64,000 nucleotides of DNA from JARRNE01 sp963824085 (GTDB taxonomy: Bacteria > Pseudomonadota > Gammaproteobacteria > Chromatiales > Chromatiaceae): assembly GCA_963824085.1 (NCBI GenBank), contig CAWGNT010000010.1:1-64000 (forward strand). The letters are read 5' to 3'. The notes under the pieces are model-generated. The model did no database searches. It was given only the letters and a program-made list of their open reading frames with translations, and was not told the DNA's origin. The translations under genes and the position numbers were made by a program. Shown here piece by piece: positions 9,225-18,163 of the stretch (positions are counted from its first letter, which is position 1; every line of letters starts with the position of its first letter).

Positions 9225-9356
9225 GCTTCGTCTGTGGGAGCGTAGCTCTCGCCGCGATGGGTCTCGCGGCTCGCTCGGGGGCCGGGGAAGTCGCGCCGAG
9301 GGCGGCGCTCCCACCAGGACTCGCCGGTCTGAGGCATGGCCTCGCTAGAGGTGCTA
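9225..9356. repeat. Dispersed intergenic repeat, copy B
   Basis: Diverged second copy of the element at 1930-2117. This one also has complementary outer arms: GTGGGAGCG near 9233 pairs with the CGCTCCCAC ending near 9314, so the unit can fold into a long hairpin. Confidence 0.55.
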
Positions 9357-9385
9357 TTCCCTGCTGCAAGCGCGGCGGGCGGCGC

Positions 9386-9761
9386 TCATCCGACCTGTGT
9401 TGAACCTCCCAGCGTGTCGATCACGGCCCCGGCGGCGGCCTCGCCGCTGGCTAGTGCCCAGTGGATCGAAGGCGGTGCGACCGCCTCTCCGCACACCCAG
9501 AGCGTCTCGGATACCCGGCGCGCGCCGGTTCCCGCGGAGACCGGCGGTCTCTGCCGGGGTAGGGCATCGGGCAGGCGGTAGACCGCGAGCCGCCGCCAGC
9601 CGGCGACGCACTCCCCGTACCAGTCGGTCAGTTGTCGGCGGACCTGGGTTTCCACCACGTCCGGCTCGGTGTCTGCACCGAAGCAGTTGACGCTGACCAG
9701 TGCCGACCCGGGCCGGGGCATAGGCCGCGGAGAGGTTGCTCGGGCAGAGCAGGCTGTTGAT
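9386..9761 (-). pseudogene. FAD-dependent amine-oxidase-like protein, C-terminal remnant
   Basis: The reverse strand encodes the last ~110 residues of an NAD(P)/FAD-binding oxidoreductase of the amine oxidase type: PGSALVSVNCFGADTEPDVV, VRRQLTDWYGECVAGWRRLA, VYRLPDALP, and the FAD-binding tail SETLWVCGEAVAPPSIHWAL, SGEAAAGAVIDTL. The N-terminal dinucleotide-binding half is missing. The fragment runs up to the terminal repeat of the IS at 9762, and the 5' part of the gene is not found on the other side of that IS, so the insertion was accompanied or followed by loss of flanking DNA. Confidence 0.75.
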
Positions 9762-11450
9762 CCTAAAAGGAGCAGTTGAACCTTGCCGTGGGTGATCTAA
9801 CCGGCTGAAATATTGGCGCAAGGAGGCGCTTATGAACAATCCGAACCGTCACCCAGCGGGTGAGAGCGAAAGTACCGCGTTGGTGCCCTACCCGGGCCCG
9901 GTGCCGGTGGATACCTTTGGGGGCAGAGTCAACGTCGAGTGGGACCCGCAGACTGCTGTCACTCCGCTCGGGCAGTTGCCGTTCTTCACCGAATTTCTCC
10001 AGGTGAGCGGACTCTTCGATCCCTGGATGGAGAGCTGCCCGCTGTTGCTCACCAGCCCCAATGCGCCGAGCAAGCGAGATGTCTTGGGCACTGCGGTGCT
10101 GGCGGTTCTCTCCGGGCATCAGCGCTACGCCCACATCAGTGCCTTGCGGGGCGACAGCGTCAATCCCCCGTTGTTGGGGATGAGCAAGGTCATGAGCGAG
10201 GATTCGGTGCGGGGCAATCTGGGCAAGCTGGACGAAGCCCGGGGCGTCACCTGGCTCCAGGATCATCTCGGCTCTTGTGTGAGGCCACTCCTGGGCGAGC
10301 CGTGGATCCTCGATACCGACGTGACCGTCAAACCGCTCTATGGCCACCAGGAAGGGGCGGTCAAGGGGTATAACCCGCACAAGCCGGGGCGGCCCTCGCA
10401 CACCTACCACACGTACTTCCTTTCCAGCTTGCGCTTGGTCCTGGATGTGGAAGTGCAGGCCGGTAACCAAACGGCGTCCAAATACAGCTCGCCCGGTTTG
10501 TGGGAGATGCTCGGGCGTCTACCGCGGGCACACTGGCCGGTGGCGATTCGCGGCGACCGCGACTGGGGCACACAGGCGAACATGGCGCGTGCCGAGCAGG
10601 AAGACCTGCCGTAGCTGTTCAAGCTGCGCAAGACCCAAGGGGGTCAAGAAGCTCGTCGAACGCCTGATGGGCGGCACCCAATGGACCGATGCGGGCCAGG
10701 GCTGGCAGGGGGCCGAGACTCCGTTGCGTCTTTCGGGCGGGAGCCGCGCACGCCGCGCCATCGTCCTGCGCAGGCAAATCAAAGCCGATCTGGCCCTGGT
10801 CGATGCGGGCAACCCTGAGCAATTGCGCCTGAGCTTTGCCGAGCTCACCGACGACACCATCGTCTACGAATACGCCGTCTTGGTGACCTCGCTACCGGGC
10901 GAAATCCTCACCATCGCCCAGCTCTACCGCGACCGCGCCGATGCCGAAAATCCCTTCGACGAACTCAAGAACCATTGGTGATGGGGTGGCTTTACCACCC
11001 AAGACATCAAGCGTTGCCGCTTCATGGCGCGGATCACCGCGTTGACCTACAACTGGTGGAGCCTGTTCGTGCGCCTGGCCGATCCGCGTCAGCATACCGA
11101 GGCCATCACCAGTCGCTCGCTGTTGCTGCATGCTCCCGCCCGCCTCACCCGCCACAGCGGCCAGACGCGGATCACCATCAGTCACCCCCATGCCGAAGCG
11201 GCCTGGGTGGAAAGTGCTTGCCGCAAGATCGCCGCCTTCTTCAAAACCCTGCGCCAAACTGCGGAGCAGTTGACGCCGCTGCAACGCTGGTACCGCGTGC
11301 TCTCGCGCGCCCTGGTGAAGTACCTCAATGGCCGCGAATTGCACCCGCCGCCCGGTTTACCGGCCCCGGCATAGCCGGAATTTCCTCTCCATCGGAACCC
11401 GGACGTGGGCTGGAAACGGCCCGCCACGGGCTCGTACTGCTCTTTTTAGG
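9762..11450 (+). mobile_element. IS4-like insertion sequence, decayed
   Basis: A 1.69-kb element bounded by imperfect 15-bp terminal inverted repeats: CCTAAAAGGAGCAGT at 9762-9776 and the reverse complement CCTAAAAAGAGCAGT at 11436-11450 (14 of 15 match). It carries one transposase gene with several inactivating lesions. No convincing target duplication flanks it. Confidence 0.8.
9832..11374 (+). pseudogene. DDE transposase of IS4/IS1380-like type, broken
   Basis: The gene starts at ATG 9832 (MNNPNRHPAGES) and is recognisable over ~510 codons, but three lesions are visible: an in-frame TAG at 10612-10614, a frame change just after it (the protein continues as GVKKLVERLMGGTQWTD in another frame), and a TGA at 10979-10981 where the family has a glycine codon (expected NHWGWGGFTTQD, here NHW-stop-WGGFTTQD). 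The conserved C-terminus CRFMARITALTYNWWSLFVR and the Asp of LDTDVTVKPLYG, an early catalytic block, are otherwise kept. The IS family placement is from memory of such sequences and is the least certain part; death of the gene is certain. Confidence 0.8.
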
Positions 11451-12106
11451 CTGATAGTACCGTCGAGCGCGGGGAACTCGCCCCAGAGGACCCGCGGGAG
11501 GGAAGCGGCCGACCGGTCTAAGCTGCCTCTGGCGGGACAGATGTCGCGGACTTTGGGCCGCGCACGCATCTTCACACAACGACAGGGGCGCGCGAATTGG
11601 GCAGGGTGGGCACCAGGGATGGAGCGTCTTCTTCGGACCCAGGGTGCGCACTTCTTTTCGGTGCGCAGCGAGCGCTTAGATCGAGGAGCCGGATGCCCGA
11701 ATTGGGCACGTCCGGATCTGTGGGAGCCGCGGGTGAGCAATCACCCGCGGCCAACCGGCACTCATGGCTGTAGCGAGTGTCCGTTGCTCACTCGACTGCG
11801 GACTCCGGCCGGCGAAGTACCAGTGTCTGCAAGTGGCCGAATTGAGTCGCTCGTAGGGTTGAGGTCGAGCGGCTGCACTGCGTCAAATTGTGGCCAGTCG
11901 GAACGAAGGCCCGGGGCGCCAGCAGTGGGCCGAGCGGCCTGTCGGTTCGCCGGTGGGGAGGAGATCGGCCGCACCCAGATAATTGCTGTCGTCGCTGATC
12001 CCCGCGACGTTGCCCGCACCAATAGCCTAAGCGCCAAGGCCATCGGCCCTGCCAGATGAAGGCGACATTTCCCTATACTGCTCTCTGAGGTTGCGGCAAG
12101 GAGTAG
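11451..12106. other. Gene-free stretch with a hairpin
   Basis: No credible gene. A short perfect hairpin (CCGCGGGTGA, then GCAA, then TCACCCGCGG) lies near 11727-11751, preceded by CTGTGGGAG as in the dispersed repeat, and may be another REP-like unit. Confidence 0.45.
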
Positions 12107-12360
12107 GGGATGGGGCATTTGCTGGGCACCAAGTCCGCACTGGTGCCCTTTGATCGATCGGCTGAACCGCTATCCGATTGGCTTGGTGGACAGCGCGAAG
12201 CTCCGCGAGATCCTCGCGCTGCTGTTCGACGAGCGCGAGGCCTTCGTCGCTTCCCGCTGATGGAGGACACGCTGGAGGAGCTCGTCGCCGCCACCGAGAT
12301 TCCTGCCGCCGAGCTCGACGCCATCCTCGAATCCATGGCGAACAAGGGCCTGGTCATGAG
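12107..12360 (+). pseudogene. 4Fe-4S ferredoxin-type protein, N-terminal remnant
   Basis: Pieces in two frames together resemble the N-terminal helical domain found in long 4Fe-4S ferredoxin-like proteins: LIDRLNRYPIGLVDSAKLRE and ILALLFDEREAFVASR in one frame, then FPLMEDTLEELVAATEIPAA and ELDAILESMANKGLVM in another. Frame changes occur near 12150 and 12255. Homology ends at ~12350, so the cluster-binding part is gone. The fragment ends about 120 bp before the tRNA-Thr gene. Confidence 0.55.
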
Positions 12361-12477
12361 CGCCATCTGCAAGGCGGTATTTGGCCGTGGGGAGTGTCTA
12401 GGCGCCGCTGAACGGCAACCAGAGATCCCTGAAGCCGAAAATGGCAACAGCTATTCTCTGGCAAGTGATTGTTTTTA

Positions 12478-12553
<76 letters not shown>

Positions 12554-12622
12554 CTGTTTTGGCGGGGCGGCAGTATAAGCAATGCGCTAGAAGGCCACAA
12601 GGCACTCCTGTTGCCCCGGAGG

Positions 12623-13708
12623 CTACCGGTGAGCGTCGAGGGCATAGGGGGCTGGGTCCATGATGGGGTTGCGGTCGAGCATGATGTCGGCGACGAGCCG
12701 TGCCGACGCGGGTCCTGTGACCAGTCCGTTGCGGAAATGTCCAGCGTTGATGTAGAGGCCTTCGAACCCCGGATAGGCGCCGATATATGGGATGCCGCTG
12801 GGCGAGCCTGGACGCAGACCGGCCCAGTGGTCTTCGATAGGCGTCCGCTTGAGGAAGGGGAATATCTCCACGGCGCTGCGGTAAAGCTCTTCCTTCGCCT
12901 CGGCGGTGGTGACCTTGGCAAATCCGGTGTGCTCAAGGGTGCTTCCGACCAGCACGCGGCCGTCCCGACGCGGGATGACGTAACGCTCGTGGTAGAGGGC
13001 GATGTGGTGCACCTGGCCGGGCGTCGCGTAAAAGAGGATCATCTGGCCGCGCACGGGTTGTATGTCCGGCTTGCCGCCGAGACGCTCTAAGAGCTTTGCC
13101 GTCCAGGCACCGGTGCAGACAACAACCCGGTCGGCCTGGATGGCCCCAAGGCGCGTTTTGACGCCGGTGACGCGGCCAACGTCCACCAAGAGCTCAACGA
13201 CCTCCTCCTGCTCGCGTACATCGACCCGTTTTTCGATCGACTGGCGCAATGCTTTGGTCAGCCGGGGGCTCCTTATCTGGGCGATCTCGGGCATCAAGAG
13301 CGCCATCGAGGGCTGCGGTCCGAGACCGGGCTCCTTGTCGCGCAACGCGGCACCGTCGAGGCTATCTATCCGGGCATGATTGGCTGCCGCCCACGAAAGC
13401 GCGGCCTCTTGCTCCTCTTGGTCAAGTATCAGGAGTCCGGAGCGTATGTGCTCGGCATCCGTTCCGGTCTCCTGAAACAGCTCCGCGCACAATTCCGGAT
13501 ACTCACGCTGACTCCAGCTGGCTAGCCGGTTTACGGACTCGGCGTAATGCCAAGGATAGAGCGGGGAGATGATTCCCCCACCGGCCCATGAGGATTCGCG
13601 GCCTGTTTCGCCCATTTCGACCAGCGTCACGTCCGCTCCGGCACCGACCAGCTCACGGGCCGTGAGCAAGCCGATGATTCCGCCGCCGACGACAAGAAAA
13701 TGGCTCAT
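12623..13708 (-). CDS. thiO: Glycine oxidase ThiO (thiamine biosynthesis)
   Basis: A 361-residue FAD-dependent oxidase that converts glycine to iminoglycine for thiazole synthesis. The N-terminal Rossmann motif VVGGGIIGLLTARELVGAGA is followed by the DAAO-family signature ESSWAGGGIISPLYPWHY. The substrate domain ends with the conserved WAGLRPGSPSGIPYIGAYPG and INAGHFRNGLVTGPASARLV. The start ATG at 13706-13708 precedes the Rossmann fold by only three residues, as is usual. No thiG or thiS is adjacent. It lies downstream of ispH on the same strand with a 160-bp gap. Confidence 0.93.
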   Translation of the reverse strand: MSHFLVVGGGIIGLLTARELVGAGADVTLVEMGETGRESSWAGGGIISPLYPWHYAESVNRLASWSQREYPELCAELFQETGTDAEHIRSGLLILDQEEQEAALSWAAANHARIDSLDGAALRDKEPGLGPQPSMALLMPEIAQIRSPRLTKALRQSIEKRVDVREQEEVVELLVDVGRVTGVKTRLGAIQADRVVVCTGAWTAKLLERLGGKPDIQPVRGQMILFYATPGQVHHIALYHERYVIPRRDGRVLVGSTLEHTGFAKVTTAEAKEELYRSAVEIFPFLKRTPIEDHWAGLRPGSPSGIPYIGAYPGFEGLYINAGHFRNGLVTGPASARLVADIMLDRNPIMDPAPYALDAHR

Positions 13709-13867
13709 GGATCCTGTTGCTGCTGGAGTTGGATGTGCCGGGATGATGACGTCAGCCGTGGCGTCGGCGTCCGTGCGCGCATCGGAATGCGATCGATTTA
13801 AACACCGCCAAGTCTAGCACAGGGAGGTTACAGCCCAGATGTCCTGCTGCCGGTGATTTTGTGTGCG

Positions 13868-14818
13868 TCAGGCGGTGGAAAGGCGGGACGTGAGCAATTC
13901 CCTGGGAAGTGCGAAAGTCACCCCTTCGCGCACGCCAGGTAGCTCTTCGACCTCTGCGGCGCCCCATTCCCGAAGCTGCTCGATTACGGCCTCTACCAGA
14001 TGCTCGGGCGCGGAGGCACCCGCGGTGAGGCCGACGCGTGTCCCTTCGGTGAGCCATTCACGGCGGATGTCTTCCGGTCCATCAATCAGGTGTGCCTTCG
14101 TCCCTTGGCGCTCGGCGATCTCGCGCAGGCGGTTCGAGTTGGAGCTGTTGGGAGAGCCGACCACGAGTACCAGGTCGCAGCGGCGTGCGAGATCCTTCAC
14201 GGCGTCCTGTCGGTTCTGGGTGGCGTAGCAGATGTCGCTCTTCTTGGGTCCCTCGATGTGCGCGAAGCGCGCCTTGAGGGCAGTGACGATTGCCTCGGTG
14301 TCGTCGACCGACAGGGTCGTCTGGGAAACGTACGCGATTCGTGCGCACTCCGGAATCTGCAGCTGTGCGACGTCGGGGACCTTCTCGACCAGGTGAACGC
14401 GTGTCCCTTGGGCTTGGCATTGGCCCATCGTCCCTTCCACCTCCGGATGGCCACGATGACCGATGAGTATCACCTCGCTCCCGTTCCGGCAGTGACGCGC
14501 CACCTCCAGATGGACCTTGGTTACCAGGGGACAAGTCGCGTCGAACACGCGAAGACCACGCTCCGCTGCTTGATCACGCACCGTCTGCGCGACACCGTGG
14601 GCGCTGAAGACAAGGGTGCTGCCGGCGGGCACTTGGTCCACATCCTCGATGAAGATAACGCCACGCCGCTTGAAATCTTCAACGACAAAACGGTTGTGGA
14701 CCACCTCGTGGCGCACATATATCGGGGCGCCGTAGAGCGTCAATACGCGTTCGACGATCTCGATTGCGCGGTCGACGCCGGCGCAGAAGCCACGGGGGTT
14801 GGCAAGAAGGACATCCAT
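13868..14818 (-). CDS. ispH: 4-hydroxy-3-methylbut-2-enyl diphosphate reductase IspH
   Basis: A 316-residue iron-sulfur enzyme for the last step of the MEP isoprenoid pathway (HMBPP to IPP and DMAPP). Three cluster-binding cysteines are present: ANPRGFCAGVDRAI near residue 13, DATCPLVTKVH near 97 and a third in the SDICYATQNRQ block near 197. The histidines of YVRHEVVHN and LIGHRGHPEVEGTMGQ are conserved, as is the C-terminal TAGASAPEHLVEAVI. Full family length. Confidence 0.96.
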   Translation of the reverse strand: MDVLLANPRGFCAGVDRAIEIVERVLTLYGAPIYVRHEVVHNRFVVEDFKRRGVIFIEDVDQVPAGSTLVFSAHGVAQTVRDQAAERGLRVFDATCPLVTKVHLEVARHCRNGSEVILIGHRGHPEVEGTMGQCQAQGTRVHLVEKVPDVAQLQIPECARIAYVSQTTLSVDDTEAIVTALKARFAHIEGPKKSDICYATQNRQDAVKDLARRCDLVLVVGSPNSSNSNRLREIAERQGTKAHLIDGPEDIRREWLTEGTRVGLTAGASAPEHLVEAVIEQLREWGAAEVEELPGVREGVTFALPRELLTSRLSTA

Positions 14819-15038
14819 GGGGAGCCAGGATAAAGGTCTCTAGAGGCCGTGAACAGCCGAGGATTTTACGGCTTTTTCGGGGGGCTGTGTGGAGCGGCGA
14901 TGGAAACGACCGTGACCAGTATGGCCAAGTGCTTTCCGAAAAGAGGTGATCGACGCGTTTTAGGCAGGGTCCAATGCGGTTGCAGTCATGCGCCGTCGCG
15001 ATCCTGTCCCTATTGGGTGGACTCGGCGGCAGGCCCCC

Positions 15039-15587
15039 TCATCCTGGTGTCTCGGGTTGCCAGCAGACTTCCTTGCCATCATCCCTACGTGCAAGCACGC
15101 GTGCCAGGACGAAGAGCAGGTCCGAGAGCCGATTGAGGAACCGGAGCGTCTCGGGGTTCAGTTGTTCGATGTGCCCAAGCTTGACTAGTCTCCGCTCGGT
15201 GCGCCGGCACACCGAGCGCGCCAGATGGCAGTGGGCTGCGGCGAGGTCCCCTCCGGGGAGAATGAACTCCTTGAGCGAGGGCAGATTGGCGTTGTGGCGA
15301 TCGAGGGCTGTCTCCACCCGGGCAATGTCTCGGGCGCGGATGCGTACCGCCCCCGGCACGGCAAGCTCGGCGCCGAGCTCGAAGAGCCTATGTTGCACCT
15401 CTGTCAGCTCTGGCGGTGCCGCTGGACCGCCGTGGGCGATCACGATGCCGATCAGGCTGCTCAGCTCATCTAGACAACCAAGCACCTCAACGCGCGGGTG
15501 ATCCTTGGGCAGTTGGCTGCCGTCGGCGAGCCGTGTGGTGCCGTCATCGCCGCGACGGGTATAGATGCGGGTGAGACGATCTCTCAT
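15039..15587 (-). CDS. Cob(I)yrinic acid a,c-diamide adenosyltransferase, PduO type
   Basis: A 182-residue ATP:corrinoid adenosyltransferase. The N-terminal ATP-binding motif is IYTRRGDDGTTRLADGSQLP, followed by VEVLGCLDELSSLIGI with the conserved Glu/Asp pair, FELGAELAVPG, and the C-terminal LPGGDLAAAHCHLARSVCRR and LNRLSDLLFVLARVL. It makes adenosylcobalamin or salvages cobinamide; no other cobalamin genes are in the window. The ATG at 15585-15587 (MRDRLTRIYTRRG) gives the family's usual length, against an in-frame upstream start that would add 35 unconserved residues. Confidence 0.92.
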   Translation of the reverse strand: MRDRLTRIYTRRGDDGTTRLADGSQLPKDHPRVEVLGCLDELSSLIGIVIAHGGPAAPPELTEVQHRLFELGAELAVPGAVRIRARDIARVETALDRHNANLPSLKEFILPGGDLAAAHCHLARSVCRRTERRLVKLGHIEQLNPETLRFLNRLSDLLFVLARVLARRDDGKEVCWQPETPG

Positions 15588-15781
15588 GACATGCGGAACG
15601 GCAGTGGGCCGGATTCTGAGTCGGCAGTTCCGGCGGCACGTTTCATTGCCGGCCTGAGCACGCCGAGACTGGTCACGGGCGCCGAAGCACAATACCAGCC
15701 TCGAGGAGTGCGTACAGACGCGCTGCGCGGGCCGGATTGAGGAGCATCGCCCAGCCCCCTAGAGAAGCTGGGGGCGCGTTG

Positions 15782-15919
15782 CTACAGCAGCTCTTGAGTA
15801 ACAAACAGATAACCGACGGAGACTGCCACGATGGCGACGGCAATGTAGGGAATCAGGACGCAGATGCCGGGGAGATCGTTGCACAGTCTGCTGTACCTGC
15901 ACAGTCGGCAATTCTTCAT
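15782..15919 (-). CDS. Small single-span membrane protein with paired cysteines
   Basis: A 45-residue open frame from ATG 15917-15919: MKNCRLCRYSRLCNDLPGIC then VLIPYIAVAIVAVSVGYLFV. The cytoplasmic part has the spacing C-x2-C-x5-C-x6-C, followed by one membrane helix. This suggests a metal- or cluster-binding membrane microprotein, but I do not recognise a named family. A GAGG lies 11 bases upstream of the ATG. A hairpin with GCCCCC/GGGGGC arms lies just past the stop codon (15754-15775). Function unknown. Confidence 0.5.
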   Translation of the reverse strand: MKNCRLCRYSRLCNDLPGICVLIPYIAVAIVAVSVGYLFVTQELL

Positions 15920-16145
15920 CTGCAGCGCATCCTCGAAGTCTGGTAATCCTCGACCTTCGGCCCGGTGAGCCGGCCCCCCGATCAAAGCGATTCGGTATCC
16001 TACCTGATACTAAACTACCGTCAAGGTCACCATGAGGGCGTTGGTCAGACCACGCGGAGAAACCGACGCAGCCATGGGTTTGAGTCCGAGGGCGCGAGAC
16101 AATACCATCCAAGAGAGTCAAGATCCACCTGCCCGAAAGAGCTAG

Positions 16146-16358
16146 ATGACCACGATGTCCGGACAGTCCTTCGCCCTGGAAGCAACGCGCGAGAATTTTG
16201 ACCAGCTGGTCCTTGAGAGCTCTCGCAAGGGGCCGGTATTGGTGGACTTCTGGGCTTCCTGGGCGGGCCCGTCGCTGCGTCAGCGGGAGCTCCTGTTGAA
16301 GCTTGCGCGTGAGTACGGGGGAGCTCGGCGCTACCGCCAGCTCCTGTTACGGCACTAA
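16146..16358 (+). pseudogene. Thioredoxin-fold remnant without active-site cysteines
   Basis: Seventy codons beginning MTTMSGQSFALEATRENFDQ with the thioredoxin core GPVLVDFWASWAGPSLRQRE and LLLKLAREYGG. The position of the redox motif WCGPC reads WAGPS, so both cysteines are absent. After EYGG the frame degenerates (ARRYRQLLLRH, stop), where a thioredoxin would continue with its second half. It ends six bases before the GTG of rimO. Most likely a truncated, redox-inactive thioredoxin-like gene; alternatively a very short cysteine-less protein. Confidence 0.55.
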
Positions 16359-16363
16359 CTAGC

Positions 16364-17692
16364 GTGACAACCACCAACCATAGGCCGCGCGTTGGCTTCG
16401 TGAGCCTCGGCTGTCCCAAGGCGACGGTTGACTCCGAACGTATCCTCACCCAGCTCCGTGCGGAGGGGTATGGTCTCTCCCCGACCTACGACGGCGCCGA
16501 CCTCGTGGTCATCAATACGTGCGGATTCATCGATGCCGCGGTGGACGAGTCCCTGGAGGCAATTGGTGAGGCGCTGACCGAGAACGGCCGGGTCATCGTG
16601 ACCGGGTGTCTCGGTGCGCGGGCCGATCTGGTGCGAGCGACCCATCCCGAGGTCCTGGCGGTGACCGGGCCTCACGCCTACCGGGAGGTAATGGAGGCTG
16701 TTCATCAACATCTGCCAGCGCCTCACGAGCCCTTCGCGAGCCTGTTGCCTCCTCAGGGGGTAAAGCTCACGCCCCACCATTATGCCTATTTGAAGATCTC
16801 TGAAGGCTGCAACCACCGCTGCACCTTCTGCATCATTCCGAGCCTGCGCGGGGACCTGGTGAGTCGGCCGATTGGCGAGGTGATGGGTGAGGCGGAACGC
16901 TTGGTCGATGCGGGGGTTCGCGAGCTCCTGGTCGTTTCTCAGGATACGAGTGCCTACGGGCTAGATCTGCGCTACCGGCCCGATTTCTGGAAGGGCCGCC
17001 CGGTGAAGACCGATATCGAATCCTTGGCACGGTCGATGGGGGAGCTGCCGGCCTGGGTACGTCTGCACTATTTATACCCGTATCCCCAAGTGGACGCGCT
17101 TATCCCCTTGATGGCCGAGGGGAGGATTCTGCCGTACCTGGATATGCCGCTACAGCACGGCAGCCCGCAGGTGCTGAAGGTCATGGGTCGACCCGCCGCG
17201 ACCGCAAAGGTCCTAGAGCGGCTCGCTCGGTGGCGGGAGATCTGTCCAGAGCTGGTGGTGCGCAGCACCTTTATCGTCGGTTTTCCCGGAGAGACGGAGC
17301 AAGACTTCGGGCAGCTGCTTGCATTTCTGGATGCGGCCCGGCTCGACCGGGTCGGCTGTTTTGCCTACTCGCCGGTGGCAGGCGCGGCGGCCAACGATCT
17401 GCCGGGTGCGGTGCCGGATGAGGTAAAGGAGGGACGGCTGGAGCACTTCATGACGCACCAGGCCGCGATCAGCAAAGCGAAGCTCGCAGCGCGCGTCGGG
17501 CAGCGCATGACGGTGCTGGTGGACGAGGTGGAGGAGGGAGAGGTCCTCGCCCGCAGCTACGCCGACGCCCCGGAAATCGACGGTAATGTCGTCATCCCCG
17601 GGCCCTGGGATGTGGAGCCGGGAGACTTCATCGAGGTTGAAATAACCGCAGCGGGCGAGCACGACCTCTGGGCCCGTCCGGTGGAAGATTGA
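16364..17692 (+). CDS. rimO: Ribosomal protein S12 methylthiotransferase RimO
   Basis: A 442-residue radical-SAM enzyme that adds a methylthio group to the conserved Asp of ribosomal protein S12. The N-terminal UPF0004 domain has its cluster cysteines in VGFVSLGCPKATVDSERI, VINTCGFIDAAVDES and VTGCLGAR. The radical-SAM motif is CNHRCTFCIIPSLRGDLVSR, and a C-terminal TRAM domain occupies the last ~70 residues (RVGQRMTVLVDEVEEGEVLA). The start is the GTG at 16364, which gives MTTTNHRPRVGFVSLG. Single gene with a terminator region after it. Confidence 0.97.
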   Translation: MTTTNHRPRVGFVSLGCPKATVDSERILTQLRAEGYGLSPTYDGADLVVINTCGFIDAAVDESLEAIGEALTENGRVIVTGCLGARADLVRATHPEVLAVTGPHAYREVMEAVHQHLPAPHEPFASLLPPQGVKLTPHHYAYLKISEGCNHRCTFCIIPSLRGDLVSRPIGEVMGEAERLVDAGVRELLVVSQDTSAYGLDLRYRPDFWKGRPVKTDIESLARSMGELPAWVRLHYLYPYPQVDALIPLMAEGRILPYLDMPLQHGSPQVLKVMGRPAATAKVLERLARWREICPELVVRSTFIVGFPGETEQDFGQLLAFLDAARLDRVGCFAYSPVAGAAANDLPGAVPDEVKEGRLEHFMTHQAAISKAKLAARVGQRMTVLVDEVEEGEVLARSYADAPEIDGNVVIPGPWDVEPGDFIEVEITAAGEHDLWARPVED

Positions 17693-17723
17693 CTTCCTAT
17701 GGAACGAGACTTCACGCAAGTCC

Positions 17724-17747
17724 ACAAAAAACCCGCCGGATGGCGGG
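17724..17747 (-). terminator. Rho-independent terminator
   Basis: On the reverse strand, stem CCCGCC with loop ATCC and GGCGGG, followed by a run of seven or eight T residues. It lies 30 bases past the stop of the DUF2892 gene and serves that gene; rimO ends 32 bases before it from the other side. Confidence 0.85.
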
Positions 17748-17776
17748 CTCTTGGTTGGATTCGGGGAGCTCGACGC

Positions 17777-17977
17777 TCAGAATGCGGAGCCAGGCTCCCG
17801 TCCTACCTTCTTAAGAATCAGGGCAAGGGGGCAGAAGCCAGTGAAGGCGGATTGGAACAGGTTCGCGCCCACGAAGGCGGTGAACCAAAGCCAATTGGGG
17901 TTGACATAGTGCGCCAACACGAGCGAAAGCAGGACAAACGAGCCTGCAACCGCTAGGACAATGCGCTCGATGGTCAT
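17777..17977 (-). CDS. DUF2892 (YgaP-like) inner-membrane protein
   Basis: A 66-residue protein with two membrane helices (IVLAVAGSFVLLSLVLAHYV and WFTAFVGANLFQSAFTGFC), then PLALILKKVG. The FTGFCPL block with its Cys-Pro is the signature of the DUF2892 domain, which is the membrane part of YgaP-type sulfurtransferases and also occurs alone near sulfide-response genes. The ATG at 17975-17977 has GGGGA nine bases upstream. It has its own promoter and palindromic operator (18027-18056) and terminator, so it is a separate transcription unit downstream of the DsrE2-like gene. Confidence 0.85.
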   Translation of the reverse strand: MTIERIVLAVAGSFVLLSLVLAHYVNPNWLWFTAFVGANLFQSAFTGFCPLALILKKVGREPGSAF

Positions 17978-18026
17978 GGGCAATATCCCCTATGGTGATG
18001 TCTGTGGAGTTAGATACAGCTTTCCG

Positions 18027-18056
18027 CATATTAAGATACTCTAATATGCCAGTCAA
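18027..18056 (-). promoter_or_regulatory. Sigma-70 promoter overlapped by an ArsR-type palindrome
   Basis: Reverse strand: -35 TTGACT (18051-18056), 17-bp spacer, -10 TAATAT (18028-18033), about 50 bp before the DUF2892 start codon. A perfect inverted repeat, CATATTA, 8 bases, TAATATG (18027-18048), covers the -10 and most of the spacer, so a bound repressor would block polymerase. AT-rich palindromes placed like this are typical of ArsR-family regulators, including the sulfide-responsive BigR/SqrR/YgaV group. No such regulator gene is in the neighbourhood. Confidence 0.75.
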
Positions 18057-18163
18057 GCTCAGCGTTCCTTCTTTTCAAGCCGGCTTATTGCGTGCCGCTC
18101 GACCAAACCCGTCCCTGCAGCGATGCACCCAGTGCAGATCGCCGCAGTGGAAGGAGAATGCGT

